A stretch of 64,000 nucleotides of DNA from an uncultured Roseibium sp. (GTDB lineage: Bacteria > Pseudomonadota > Alphaproteobacteria > Rhizobiales > Stappiaceae): contig NZ_OY780958.1 of assembly GCF_963675985.1 (NCBI RefSeq), positions 682,001 to 746,000 of the forward strand, given 5' to 3'. The position numbers were made by a program, and so were the translations under genes. The number at the start of each line of letters is the position of its first letter. The stretch's first letter is position 1. This document shows, piece by piece, positions 39,994 through 48,271 of this stretch. A model generated the notes under the pieces. It did not search any database and was not told where the DNA came from. It saw only the letters and a program-made list of their open reading frames with translations.

Positions 39994-42393
39994 ATGAAGG
40001 AACTCGAGCTCCGGCTGGCTTTTGTGTTTTACGGCGGTGTGTCGCTGGCCATCTACATGCACGGTGTCAGCCGGGAAGTTCTCAATCTTGTCCGCGCTTC
40101 CGCTTCGCGGGCCGTCGGCAACGGGCGTCTCTACGTGGCGCCGTCAATGGACCGGCCTGCATCCCCCAGCGAAAAGGTCTACCGGGACCTTCTCGACCGG
40201 ATCGCGGGAACGGTCGATATCCGCGTCGTTGCCGATGCGATCGCGGGCGCATCCGCCGGTGGGGTCAACGGCATCATGCTTGCCCGCGCGCTGGCGCATG
40301 ATCTTCCTCTCGACAGTCACCGGGACCTTTGGCTCAAGAATGCGGACGTGACCGAACTGGCACGGCCCCAGAACGGGTTCTCCCGCTATCTCAAGTCTGG
40401 CGTGAGTCCGGTGCTCGACCGGCTGATCTCGCGCCAGTTGAAGGCCCGGATCAAGGATCCCGAGACACGGGACAAGCTGCGCACCTTCATGCTGTCGCGC
40501 TGGTTCAAGCCGCCGTTTTCCGGCTCCCGCTACATCGGCTGGATGCTGGACGCCTGTGCGCGCATGGATAGCCACATGGAAGAGGGCAAGACCCTGATCC
40601 CGCGCGGGCAAACGCTGGACCTGTTCGTGACCTTGACGGACTATTACGGCCAGCGCCGGCGCATCCGCATCGACGACCCTAATTTCATCGAGGAGCTGGA
40701 TCATCGACGTATCCTGAATTTCCATGCCATGCACAGGATGCCGGGCGATCTGCAGAGCCAGTTCGGTCCGGACTGCATTCCCGAACTGGTGTTCGCCGCC
40801 CGCTCAACGTCCTCCTTTCCCGGCGCCTTTGCCCCGGCGACAGTTTCGGAAATGGATCACGTCCTGAAAAAGGCCGGTCTTCCCTGGACGAACAGGACGG
40901 CCTTCCTGGCAAAGGGGTTGGAACTGGATCCCGAGCAGCCCGGCAATCGGTGTTTCGTCGACGGCAGCGTGGTCATGAACAAGCCATTCGGACCTGTGAT
41001 CGACGTCATCAAGCAGCGTCCGGCATCGCGCGAGGTGGCGCGCCGGCTGATCTATGTGGATCCTTCGCCGGGTGGCGTGGAGGCGGCGGATGACAACGGG
41101 CAACAGATGCCGAGTTTCTTCCGGACCATCCTGGCCTCGCTCGCTCATATCCCGCGCAACGAGCCCATCGGTGACGAACTGCGCGACATTGAAGCCCGCA
41201 ACCGTCGGGGCCGTTGGCTGGCGGAGACGATTGCCGCGGCCGATCCGGTCGTGGACAAGGCCGTCCGCAATATCCTGCGCGGGCGGACGCGGATCAAGGC
41301 AGATGCGTTGACGGGATACCGGATGCTCGCCAACGCGGATGCCCATGCCCAGGCCGGTTATGCCTTCTTGAACTATCAATCGCTCAAGCTGCGTGCGGTC
41401 TGTGAACGGCTTTCGGACCTGATCGCGGCCATGGCGGGACCGACCGGTCGGGCCGAACGCAAGGATGCACTCCTGTGGCTGATCGGTGGCCATTTTACCA
41501 ATCTCGCCAAGGAAAGCGGGGAGGGACCACCTGAACCGGATACGGAGGTGGTTGCGCTTCTGCGCGGCCTCGATGTGGATTATCGTGTCCGGCGTCTGCG
41601 CTTTGCCATCCGCAAGCTCAACGGCCTTTATCCCAGTGTCCGGGAAACCGATACGGGCGGTGAGGCGATTGCCGGCCTGGACCGCCTCAAGAGCCGGCTT
41701 TATCAGCAGATCGATAATCTCCGTTGGCGCTGGCGCGAAGACTTCTACGGTGCGGACAGCGGGAAACTGGCGAGGGACCTGTGCCAGACCCTGGCGCAAC
41801 CGGCTGAAGCGGCGGCGCACAGGGGTGTCCTGCTGAAGGAGCTTCTGGAACATCTCGCCCAGCTCATGGGATTGCAGGATCTCGACCGGATGCAGGATGA
41901 GGTCTTTGCGGAACTCACACAGGATCCGCTGCTTGCGGATATCGTCGGTCGTGAGCTGACGGAGCGCTATGTCGGCTTTGCCTTCTATGACCTGGTGACC
42001 TTTCCGCTGCTGCAGAGCAACGACTTTTCCGAGGTCAGCGAGATCCTGGTCGACCGCATCAGCCCGCGCGACGCCGGCAGTTTCGGCGCGGACGGTTTCG
42101 AGCTCAAGGGCGAAAACCTCAATATGTTCGGAGCATTCTTCAACCGGCGCTGGCGCGAGCATGATTATCTGTGGGGGCGCCTGAATGCCGCGGACCGGTT
42201 GATCAGCATCGTGCTGTCCGCAGCGGGGACGCAGGCTCTTTCGCCGGAGGAAGAGCAGGCCTTTCGCCATGCGATCTTCAACGCCATTCTGGACGAGGAA
42301 GAACCGGTGTTGAAGGCCGATGCCGATCTTGTCCGGCAGATCCGGAAGCAAATTGCCGCATTGGCCGGGGAAACGGCCGATTTCTGTATCTAA
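39994..42393 (+). CDS. Patatin-like phospholipase family protein
   Basis: 799 aa. The N-terminal patatin domain has the oxyanion-type start GGVSLAIYMHG (about 14-24), the nucleophile elbow GASAG with Ser87, and the catalytic Asp323 in VDGSV, giving the Ser-Asp dyad of patatin lipases. The family member type is the large 'patatin-related' protein with a long C-terminal region (about 350-799) of unknown role. It has no signal peptide. It would cleave acyl chains from phospholipids or related lipids. Three membrane hydroxylase genes follow, 122 nt later on the same strand, which suggests a shared lipid substrate; this is inferred. Confidence 0.9.
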   Translation: MKELELRLAFVFYGGVSLAIYMHGVSREVLNLVRASASRAVGNGRLYVAPSMDRPASPSEKVYRDLLDRIAGTVDIRVVADAIAGASAGGVNGIMLARALAHDLPLDSHRDLWLKNADVTELARPQNGFSRYLKSGVSPVLDRLISRQLKARIKDPETRDKLRTFMLSRWFKPPFSGSRYIGWMLDACARMDSHMEEGKTLIPRGQTLDLFVTLTDYYGQRRRIRIDDPNFIEELDHRRILNFHAMHRMPGDLQSQFGPDCIPELVFAARSTSSFPGAFAPATVSEMDHVLKKAGLPWTNRTAFLAKGLELDPEQPGNRCFVDGSVVMNKPFGPVIDVIKQRPASREVARRLIYVDPSPGGVEAADDNGQQMPSFFRTILASLAHIPRNEPIGDELRDIEARNRRGRWLAETIAAADPVVDKAVRNILRGRTRIKADALTGYRMLANADAHAQAGYAFLNYQSLKLRAVCERLSDLIAAMAGPTGRAERKDALLWLIGGHFTNLAKESGEGPPEPDTEVVALLRGLDVDYRVRRLRFAIRKLNGLYPSVRETDTGGEAIAGLDRLKSRLYQQIDNLRWRWREDFYGADSGKLARDLCQTLAQPAEAAAHRGVLLKELLEHLAQLMGLQDLDRMQDEVFAELTQDPLLADIVGRELTERYVGFAFYDLVTFPLLQSNDFSEVSEILVDRISPRDAGSFGADGFELKGENLNMFGAFFNRRWREHDYLWGRLNAADRLISIVLSAAGTQALSPEEEQAFRHAIFNAILDEEEPVLKADADLVRQIRKQIAALAGETADFCI

Positions 42394-42515
42394 GCATTCA
42401 CCACGGTTTGCATTGCAGCGCCGGGTGTTTTTATAAAGAGACCATTCAGTTTCTCGAAGCCGGATGGCCGTGTGGATCGGCCCGGCCGTTCTTCATTCCC
42501 ACGCGAGGCGTGTTC

Positions 42516-43289
42516 ATGGCATTGGTGGAAAATCCGTTCCTGAACGGTATTCTGGAATTCATTCTGCTTTTTGCCGCGCTTTATCTGGCAAGCCTCGTCA
42601 TCCTGTTTTCCGTCGGTTTGACCATGACCGCGCTCAATGCCCGCCATCCGGAGCGGCGCATTCAGAAGCGCGATCCGTCCCATAAGCCGCTCCGCGACAT
42701 CAAGTCGTCGATGAGGCAGCTTTCCATCACCAGCACCTGCCTGGCGATCGGGCTCTACGCCCAGTTCAACGGCTGGACCCTGGTGCAGCCGGTGGCGCTG
42801 TCGTGGTGGTCGGCACCGCTGTTCTTCGTGCTGTCGCTGTTCCTGCACGACACCTGGTTCTACTGGGGCCACCGGATCCTTCACACCAAGGCGTTCTACC
42901 GGTTTCACAAGCCGCATCACATGACGATCACACCGACGGTCTGGTCGAACGATGCCGGATCGTCTGTGGACACGCTGTTCGCCCATTCCTATTACGCGCT
43001 GGTGCTGTTCGTCGTGCCCATGCCGGCGGCGGTGTTTCTCGCCCACCGGGTGTTCGACCAGGTGTCGGCGGCTATCGGCCATTGCGGCTATGAGCATTTC
43101 GCCAGCCCGACGGCGCGCCGTCCCTGGCCGCTGCTGTGCACGCTCTATCACGACCAGCATCACCAGTACTTCGTCTACAACTACGCGAATTACTTCTCCT
43201 TTTGGGACCGGTTGTGCGGTACGGTCCACCCGACCTACGACCAAAGGGTCTCGGAGTTCGAGCATATTTACGCGGAGCAGCGGAACTAG
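42516..43289 (+). CDS. Membrane fatty acid hydroxylase / sterol desaturase family, paralogue 1
   Basis: 257 aa integral membrane protein of the di-iron hydroxylase superfamily. Histidine clusters: H111, WGHRILH (117-123), HKPHH (131-135), GHCGYEH (188-194), HDQHH (212-216). Hydrophobic segments lie near 12-40, 68-85, 98-116 and 158-178. Such enzymes insert oxygen or a double bond into lipid tails. ATG 42516 gives a family-like N terminus, although the Shine-Dalgarno match is weak. Only 3 nt separate it from paralogue 2. Confidence 0.9.
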   Translation: MALVENPFLNGILEFILLFAALYLASLVILFSVGLTMTALNARHPERRIQKRDPSHKPLRDIKSSMRQLSITSTCLAIGLYAQFNGWTLVQPVALSWWSAPLFFVLSLFLHDTWFYWGHRILHTKAFYRFHKPHHMTITPTVWSNDAGSSVDTLFAHSYYALVLFVVPMPAAVFLAHRVFDQVSAAIGHCGYEHFASPTARRPWPLLCTLYHDQHHQYFVYNYANYFSFWDRLCGTVHPTYDQRVSEFEHIYAEQRN

Positions 43290-43292
43290 ATC

Positions 43293-44063
43293 ATGCAACT
43301 CCTGCTGGATTACCTGATCGTCTTCGCCGCGATTTATGCGGCCATGCTGGCCGTCTATTTCGCGACCGGTCTGACCATGATGGCGATCAACAGGCGCCAT
43401 CCGGACCGGCGAATCCAGAAGCACCGGGACGGCATGAAGCGGGTGAGGAAGGAAATCCTCGCCTCGCTGTCTGCGCTGGCAACGTCCTCGGTACTCCTTT
43501 CGGTGGGTTATTTCGCACAGACGCAGGGCTGGACCCTGGTCGCGCCTTTACCGCTTTCCTGGTGGTCGTTCCCGCTGATGCTCGTGATCTGCATGGTTTT
43601 GTTCGACGGCTGGTTCTACTGGGGGCACCGGATCCTTCATTGGCCGTCGCTCTACAAGTGGCACCTGCCGCATCACCGTTCGGTGGCGCCGACGGTCTGG
43701 AGCAACGACAGCTCCGCGATTGTCGACACGCTGATCGAGCACGGGTTCTATCTGGTCGTCTGGTTCGTGTTGCCGGTTCCGGCGCTGTCAGTGTTTGCAC
43801 TCCGCCTGTTCGACCAGATCACCGGCATGGTCGGCCACTCCGGCTTTGAATATTTCGCCTCGAAGTCCTCGCGCTGGCCGTCGCCGATGATCTGCACAAC
43901 CTTTCATGACCTGCATCATTCCCAGTTCCACTATAACTATGGCAACTTCTTCTCCATCTGGGACCGGATGATGGGAACGGTTCATCCGGGCTATGACGCG
44001 ATGGTCAAGGAAATGGAGACGACGGGCGAGATCCCCGATACGGCTCTTGAAAAGGTGCGCTGA
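43293..44063 (+). CDS. Membrane fatty acid hydroxylase / sterol desaturase family, paralogue 2
   Basis: 256 aa. Same architecture as its two neighbours: GHRILH (111-116), HLPHH (124-128), then GHSGFEY and HDLHH near the C terminus. The first cluster lacks the extra His of paralogue 1 (FDGWFY against FLHDTWFY). Shared blocks such as TVWSND and GNFFSIWDRMMGTVHP show tandem duplication. Substrate unknown. It lies 57 nt before paralogue 3. Confidence 0.9.
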   Translation: MQLLLDYLIVFAAIYAAMLAVYFATGLTMMAINRRHPDRRIQKHRDGMKRVRKEILASLSALATSSVLLSVGYFAQTQGWTLVAPLPLSWWSFPLMLVICMVLFDGWFYWGHRILHWPSLYKWHLPHHRSVAPTVWSNDSSAIVDTLIEHGFYLVVWFVLPVPALSVFALRLFDQITGMVGHSGFEYFASKSSRWPSPMICTTFHDLHHSQFHYNYGNFFSIWDRMMGTVHPGYDAMVKEMETTGEIPDTALEKVR

Positions 44064-44120
44064 TTTGCGCGGATCCTGCCACGGCTTTTCGAGGTACGTT
44101 GGCACAAATCGGAATGGAAC

Positions 44121-44903
44121 ATGCTGAAACAGGCCCTCGACATCTTTCTTGACTTCCTGCCTTTCTGGGCAGTGGCCTATGCGGTCAATGTGTTCCTGTA
44201 TTTCGCCACCGGCTGGGTTCTGGTGAAGATCCAGAACCGGTATCCGGAACACCGGATCCAGGCCCACAGGCGTGGTGAAAAGCGTATGTGGAAAGAAATC
44301 CGCCAGAGCGTTTGGTCGCTGACGGCGACCTCCGGCTGCCTGGCGGGCGGGGTCTTCCTCTCCGTGCGCGGTTACACCTTCGTGGATCCGCTGCCGCTGA
44401 CCTGGTGGTCCGTGCCGCTGATGTTCATCATCTCGATTGTTGCTTTCGACGCCTGGTTCTACTGGGGCCACCGGATGATGCACACCAAGTGGCTCTACCG
44501 TTTCCACGCCGAGCATCACCGCTCTGTGGCACCGACGGTCTGGAGCACCTATTCCGACGATCTGGTCGATGCCTTCGTCATGCAGAGCTATTACCTGTGG
44601 GCGGTGCTGTTCCTGCCGATCCCCGCCGTGGTCCTCGTCGCCCACCGGCTGTGGGACCATTTCAACGGCACCATCGGCCATTCGGGTTTCGAATTCTACG
44701 CCTCGCCGATGTCGCGGATGCCGTCGCCCATGGTCTGCGTCACGTTCCACGACCAGCACCATTCGCGCTTCAAGTACAATTTCGCCAATTTCTTCTCGGT
44801 CTGGGACCGGATGTGCGGAACCATCGACCCGAAATACGATGAGCAGGTGAAGAAGTTCGAGGCGATGGGCAAGGACGGTGAAAAGCAGGTCGCGGCAGAA
44901 TAG
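44121..44903 (+). CDS. Membrane fatty acid hydroxylase / sterol desaturase family, paralogue 3
   Basis: 260 aa. It has the same four-part His arrangement (WGHRMMH, HAEHH, GHSGFEF, HDQHH) and the NFFSVWDRMCGTIDPKYD end. It resembles paralogue 2 in the FDAWFYWGHR block. The C terminus is lysine-rich. Its start ATG is preceded by GGAA. Three full-length diverged copies side by side suggest different substrates or positions on one lipid, not recent duplication. Confidence 0.9.
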   Translation: MLKQALDIFLDFLPFWAVAYAVNVFLYFATGWVLVKIQNRYPEHRIQAHRRGEKRMWKEIRQSVWSLTATSGCLAGGVFLSVRGYTFVDPLPLTWWSVPLMFIISIVAFDAWFYWGHRMMHTKWLYRFHAEHHRSVAPTVWSTYSDDLVDAFVMQSYYLWAVLFLPIPAVVLVAHRLWDHFNGTIGHSGFEFYASPMSRMPSPMVCVTFHDQHHSRFKYNFANFFSVWDRMCGTIDPKYDEQVKKFEAMGKDGEKQVAAE

Positions 44904-44950
44904 GCCGCTCGTGGTGCCCGATCTCTCACGCCCTCACACTCTTGCTGCCA

Positions 44951-45178
44951 ATGCTTGAATTTCTCGACAAGATTCCTTTTGCCGGCCTGCTGCTGTTTGC
45001 GGTCGTCCTCGGCCTTGCCCCGTTCTTCCCCGAGCCTCATCTGGTTGAAAAGCTGCGCATGCTGGCACATGGACAGCTGAAAAAGCCCATCGATATCTTC
45101 GATCTTTTCTGGCACACATGGCCGATCGTGCTTGTTATCCTGAAATTGATCCGAATGCGGCAGACGGGCGCGTTCTAA
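44951..45178 (+). CDS. Small conserved-looking membrane protein
   Basis: 75 aa with two hydrophobic segments (about 8-26 and 53-66) joined by the charged block PEPHLVEKLRMLAHGQL and KPIDIFDLFWH. Short proteins of this appearance are widespread in Proteobacteria and are sometimes mislabelled as RND transporters; the function is unknown. I chose ATG 44951; an in-frame TTG at 44942 is also possible. It follows the hydroxylase cluster by 47 nt. Confidence 0.75.
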   Translation: MLEFLDKIPFAGLLLFAVVLGLAPFFPEPHLVEKLRMLAHGQLKKPIDIFDLFWHTWPIVLVILKLIRMRQTGAF

Positions 45179-45187
45179 GGTTTTTCC

Positions 45188-45227
45188 AGAGCATCCTGCG
45201 TTCAGGCGAACGCAGACAAGATGCTCT
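45188..45227. repeat. Bulged palindromic repeat
   Basis: Outer arms AGAGCATC (45188-45195)/GATGCTCT (45220-45227), inner arms CTGCGTTC (45196-45203)/GAACGCAG (45208-45215), loop AGGC, and an unpaired ACAA (45216-45219) on the 3' side only. It lies between the small membrane protein gene and crcB. Confidence 0.7.
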
Positions 45228-45241
45228 AGCACTTTGAAACC

Positions 45242-45289
45242 GATCAACTTTTCTGCTTCCATGTGCGAGCACATGAAAGCAGGTTGATC
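45242..45289. repeat. Bulged palindromic repeat, opposite orientation
   Basis: Outer arms GATCAAC (45242-45248)/GTTGATC (45283-45289), inner arms CTGCTT (45253-45258)/AAGCAG (45277-45282) and CATGTGC (45260-45266)/GCACATG (45269-45275) with one C-A mismatch, loop GA, and an unpaired TTTT (45249-45252) on the 5' side. Read on the minus strand the bulge is AAAA on the 3' side, as in the preceding element. It ends 11 nt before crcB. Confidence 0.7.
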
Positions 45290-45300
45290 TAGAGGGGCTC

Positions 45301-45684
45301 ATGAACCATTTCCTCCTTGTCGCGCTGGGCGGCGGCATCGGCGCGGGCCTGCGCCATTTGGTCGGTCTTTGGACGCTGAAGGCCTTCGGTCCCGACTTTC
45401 CCTACGGCACGATCACGGTGAACATCGTGGGCTCACTGATCATGGGGCTGTTCATCGGCTGGCTCGTTCGCCATGGTGTCGGCGGCTCGCAATCGCTGCG
45501 CTACTTCGTGGCCACGGGCATGCTCGGTGGCTTCACCACCTTTTCCGCCTTTTCGCTCGATGTGGCGCTGATGTGGGAGCGCGGCGCCACCCAGGCGGCG
45601 GTCGCCTATGTACTCCTTTCCGTGGCACTTTCCATCGCCGCCGTTTTCGCCGGCCTGTTCGTGATGCGCCAGCTGACCGCCTGA
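45301..45684 (+). CDS. crcB: Fluoride channel CrcB/Fluc
   Basis: 127 aa, four transmembrane helices. A dual-topology dimer exports fluoride. Conserved GGGIGAGLRHL (10-20), the pore region YGTITVNIVGS with Asn41, and GMLGGFTTFSAF (73-84) with the phenylalanine box are present. No fluoride riboswitch is visible upstream; that space is filled by two palindromic repeats. Confidence 0.97.
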   Translation: MNHFLLVALGGGIGAGLRHLVGLWTLKAFGPDFPYGTITVNIVGSLIMGLFIGWLVRHGVGGSQSLRYFVATGMLGGFTTFSAFSLDVALMWERGATQAAVAYVLLSVALSIAAVFAGLFVMRQLTA

Positions 45685-45824
45685 GAGGACTGTCGTCCAG
45701 GCTCATGCCGCTGCAGGGCTTTCAATATTCCCTGAAACCGCCTATACGCAGGGCCAACGACACGCTGGCCTGAGGCTGGCCTATCCGCGCCGGCCTGATG
45801 GCCGCTTGCGCCAAAGAGAACGAA

Positions 45825-46829
45825 ATGTCCGAAATCGACCAGAAAAAAGTGACCGCAGACGAGGCGGGCATGCGCCTCGACCGCTGGTTCAAGGCACATT
45901 ATCCGGGACTCGGCTTCGGCCGGCTACAGAAGCTGTTGCGGACCGGACAGGTGCGCGTCGACGGCAAACGGGCGGAAAGCTCGACCCGGATCGCCAAGGG
46001 GCAGATCGTCCGTATTCCGCCGCTCGGCGTGGAGCTGTCCGCGGACGACACCAAGAATAAAAGGCCCAAATCCACCAAGCTCATCGCCGACGACCGCAAT
46101 GCGGTCGAAGACATGATGCTGTTCGAGGACGATCATGTGATGGTTCTCAACAAGCCGGTGGGACTTGCCGTGCAGGGCGGGTCCGGGTTGAAGCGCCATC
46201 TGGACGGCATGCTGGACGCGTTCACCGACCGCAAGGGCAACAAGCCGAAGCTGGTGCACCGGCTCGACCGGGAAACCTCCGGCATCATTCTGGTCGCCAA
46301 AACGCGCAAAGCGGCCCAGGAACTCACCAAGGCATTCCGCCACCGCAACACCCGCAAGATCTACTGGGCGATGCTGGCGGGCGTGCCCAAGCCCAAACAG
46401 GGGCGCATCTCCACCTTCCTTGCTCGTTCGGAGGAAATGGAGCGCATGCGCGTGGCGCGCCAGGGCGAGGACGATGCCCAGCACGCGGTTTCGCTCTATT
46501 CGGTGGTGGAGCAGTCGGCACAGAAGCTTTCCTGGGTTTCCATGCGTCCTGTTACCGGCCGGACCCACCAGCTCAGGGCCCATGCCGCCCATATCGGCCA
46601 TCCGATCATCGGCGACGACAAGTATTTCAACATCGAGAACTGGGAGCTGCCCGGCGGCATCCAGAACCGGCTGCACCTGCTTGCCCGCCGGATCGTCATT
46701 CCCCATCCTTCGGGCCACGGCGTCATCGACGTCTCCGCCCCCCTGCCGCCGCACATGCAGCAGACCTGGAACCTGCTCGGCTTCGACGCCTCCGACTACG
46801 ACCCGGACATGAACGACCCGGAGGAGTGA
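45825..46829 (+). CDS. RluC/RluD-family 23S rRNA pseudouridine synthase
   Basis: 334 aa. An N-terminal S4 RNA-binding domain (about 15-75) precedes the pseudouridine synthase domain with the catalytic HRLDRETSG, Asp148. It converts uridines in 23S rRNA to pseudouridine; RluC is the likely subtype. ATG 45825 is chosen over an in-frame upstream start at 45798, since AGAGAACGA lies just ahead of it. A block of hairpin repeats follows, convergent with the acetyltransferase gene. Confidence 0.92.
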   Translation: MSEIDQKKVTADEAGMRLDRWFKAHYPGLGFGRLQKLLRTGQVRVDGKRAESSTRIAKGQIVRIPPLGVELSADDTKNKRPKSTKLIADDRNAVEDMMLFEDDHVMVLNKPVGLAVQGGSGLKRHLDGMLDAFTDRKGNKPKLVHRLDRETSGIILVAKTRKAAQELTKAFRHRNTRKIYWAMLAGVPKPKQGRISTFLARSEEMERMRVARQGEDDAQHAVSLYSVVEQSAQKLSWVSMRPVTGRTHQLRAHAAHIGHPIIGDDKYFNIENWELPGGIQNRLHLLARRIVIPHPSGHGVIDVSAPLPPHMQQTWNLLGFDASDYDPDMNDPEE

Positions 46830-46853
46830 GGCATGTTCGGCCCTTTGGGTCGG

Positions 46854-46930
46854 CCAATCGACAACGATTTGTCGATTGGAATGCCGAACGCGCGGAGCCG
46901 TAGCGCAGCGCAATGGCGGTCGGCGGAGCC
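46854..46930. repeat. Hairpin-led repeat unit 1
   Basis: A perfect 11-bp hairpin, CCAATCGACAA (46854-46864)/TTGTCGATTGG (46869-46879), loop CGAT, then AATGCC and GAACGCGCGGAGCC (46886-46899), and CAATGGC further on. A second unit follows at 46933 with the same layout. Confidence 0.65.
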
Positions 46931-46932
46931 GA

Positions 46933-47010
46933 CAAAAAGCAAACGGTTTTGCTTTTTGAACGACGAACGCCCGGAGCCATCGCCAATGGCAGGGGCGTTG
47001 GGCTGCACTT
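46933..47010. repeat. Hairpin-led repeat unit 2
   Basis: A perfect 11-bp hairpin, CAAAAAGCAAA (46933-46943)/TTTGCTTTTTG (46948-46958), loop CGGT, then AACGAC and GAACGCCCGGAGCC (46965-46978), followed by CAATGGC. Start-to-start distance from unit 1 is 79 bp. It lies between the convergent pseudouridine synthase and acetyltransferase genes and could terminate both; the T-rich 3' arm suits the + strand. Confidence 0.65.
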
Positions 47011-47052
47011 GGGTGGCGGCACTGCTTTCCCGCCTGCGGAGATCGAACCGCT

Positions 47053-47913
47053 CTAACCCAGCTCTTTCCTCATCTCGAACTGCAGCACGCTCTTTTTCGC
47101 TCCGAGGCGCTCCAGAAAGGCCGCGAAACCCTTGTCGGCGGCGTCGGCGTTGAGGAGCCTGAGTTTTACCTCGGCGCAGCGTGTCGCTGCCGAGGCGATC
47201 AACATCGAGCCAATGCCTTTACCCCGGTATTCCGGATGAACAGCGATCTGGAACAGGGTGCCGCTTTCCGGTTCAACCACGGCATAGCCTGCGATTTTGC
47301 CTTCCGTTTCGACCGTGAGACTGACAAGGCGGTCGCCGAGATTGGCGACGGCCTCATCCGCGTTCTGCCAGCTCGGCCGCCAGTCCCGGAAATCTGACAC
47401 AGCCGGTTTCATCGCTTGCCAGTCCTGCTCGGTGACGGCATGCGCTTGGCGGGGAGCTTCCGGGATGCCATGCCAAGCGTAGCATTGAAGGTCGCGTATC
47501 GCTTGAAACCCAAGCTTTTCATAAACGCGGATCGCCTGTGCGTTGGTGCTGATTACTTCCAGCTGAAGGCTCGTCACTCCGGCCCGTTTCAACAGCGCTT
47601 CGCTGTTGCTCGCCAGCCTTTGCGCCAGCCCTTTGCCGCGCCAGCCAGGCAGGGTGCCGCTGGAAATGAGATAGCCGGTGCTTTCCCGGCAGCCGATCAG
47701 CCACAGGGCGATAAGTCCACCGTTTTCAAGGGCAACGGACGTGAGTTTCGGATCAAAGGACCTCTGGCACAGCATCGCCGTAAATTGTGCCAGAGTGGGG
47801 CGCATGGGCACGACATAGTCGGAAAACGCCTCCAGCATTGCCGCATGTAGGGCCGCGGTAGAAAGCTGGTCAGCCGTCGTGATTGCGATACCGGTATCTG
47901 GGAAATCTGTCAC
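47053..47913 (-). CDS. Double-domain GNAT acetyltransferase
   Basis: 286 aa with two GNAT folds. The first (about 10-145) has the acetyl-CoA loop LPGWRGKGLAQRLA and the end LEVISTNAQAIRVYEKLGF. The second (about 155-280) has VHPEYRGKGIGSMLI. It transfers acetyl groups to an unknown amine substrate. I chose GTG 47913, behind GAGGTGG and 14 nt after the stop of the preceding 54-aa gene. An ATG at 47997 is in frame but lies inside that gene. Confidence 0.85.
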   Translation of the reverse strand: MTDFPDTGIAITTADQLSTAALHAAMLEAFSDYVVPMRPTLAQFTAMLCQRSFDPKLTSVALENGGLIALWLIGCRESTGYLISSGTLPGWRGKGLAQRLASNSEALLKRAGVTSLQLEVISTNAQAIRVYEKLGFQAIRDLQCYAWHGIPEAPRQAHAVTEQDWQAMKPAVSDFRDWRPSWQNADEAVANLGDRLVSLTVETEGKIAGYAVVEPESGTLFQIAVHPEYRGKGIGSMLIASAATRCAEVKLRLLNADAADKGFAAFLERLGAKKSVLQFEMRKELG

Positions 47914-47927
47914 AGCCGCATCCACCT

Positions 47928-48092
47928 CTATTGGTAGAGCGCGATCAGCCCGATGGAGAATACGATCACCATCAACCCGCCAAGCGCCAGCTTCCATGCA
48001 TCCGATCGCTTCTTCAGCCCCGGCCAGCCGAGCGGCTTGATGATCTGGATCAGAGCCAGGGCAAGCAGAAAGATGACGATGATCTTGGTCAA
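47928..48092 (-). CDS. 54-aa membrane protein
   Basis: Starts at TTG 48092 after GGAG: MTKIIVIFLLALALIQIIKP, a hydrophobic segment (2-18), a basic turn with LGWPGLKKRSDAWK, and a second segment (36-53). It would be a two-span inner-membrane protein with the loop in the cytoplasm. Function unknown. It lies 14 nt upstream of the GNAT gene on the same strand, so the two are likely co-translated. A longer in-frame start exists upstream but would add a proline-rich stretch unlike a membrane-protein start. Confidence 0.6.
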   Translation of the reverse strand: MTKIIVIFLLALALIQIIKPLGWPGLKKRSDAWKLALGGLMVIVFSIGLIALYQ

Positions 48093-48271
48093 CGGAAGCT
48101 CCGGGACGGGGCGGCTGGTGCGAGGAGGATCAATAGAGGGGATGGGCGGGGGAGTCGAGGGGGCTTCGCCAGCGAAGATGCCAAGGTGCCGCTCTTCGGT
48201 TTCCCTCAGGGGTTGTTGAGTTGGCAAGGTGCTGATAACACTTGCAAACTTGTTTTCTGATTGGTTCCTTT

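Noticed and set aside
45181..45300. Fluoride riboswitch upstream of crcB
   Set aside because: The leader is occupied by two bulged palindromes. I could not find the conserved fluoride riboswitch pseudoknot layout.
46833..47153. 106-aa + strand open frame after the pseudouridine synthase gene
   Set aside because: It lies across the two hairpin-led repeat units and overlaps the acetyltransferase gene. The composition (Arg/Ser/Pro) is that of a GC-rich shadow.
48210..48271. Sigma-54 promoter before hen1, by analogy with RtcR-controlled rtcBA repair genes
   Set aside because: TTGGCAAGGTGCTG has GG but no GC at the required 10-bp distance, and no RtcR-like activator gene is nearby.
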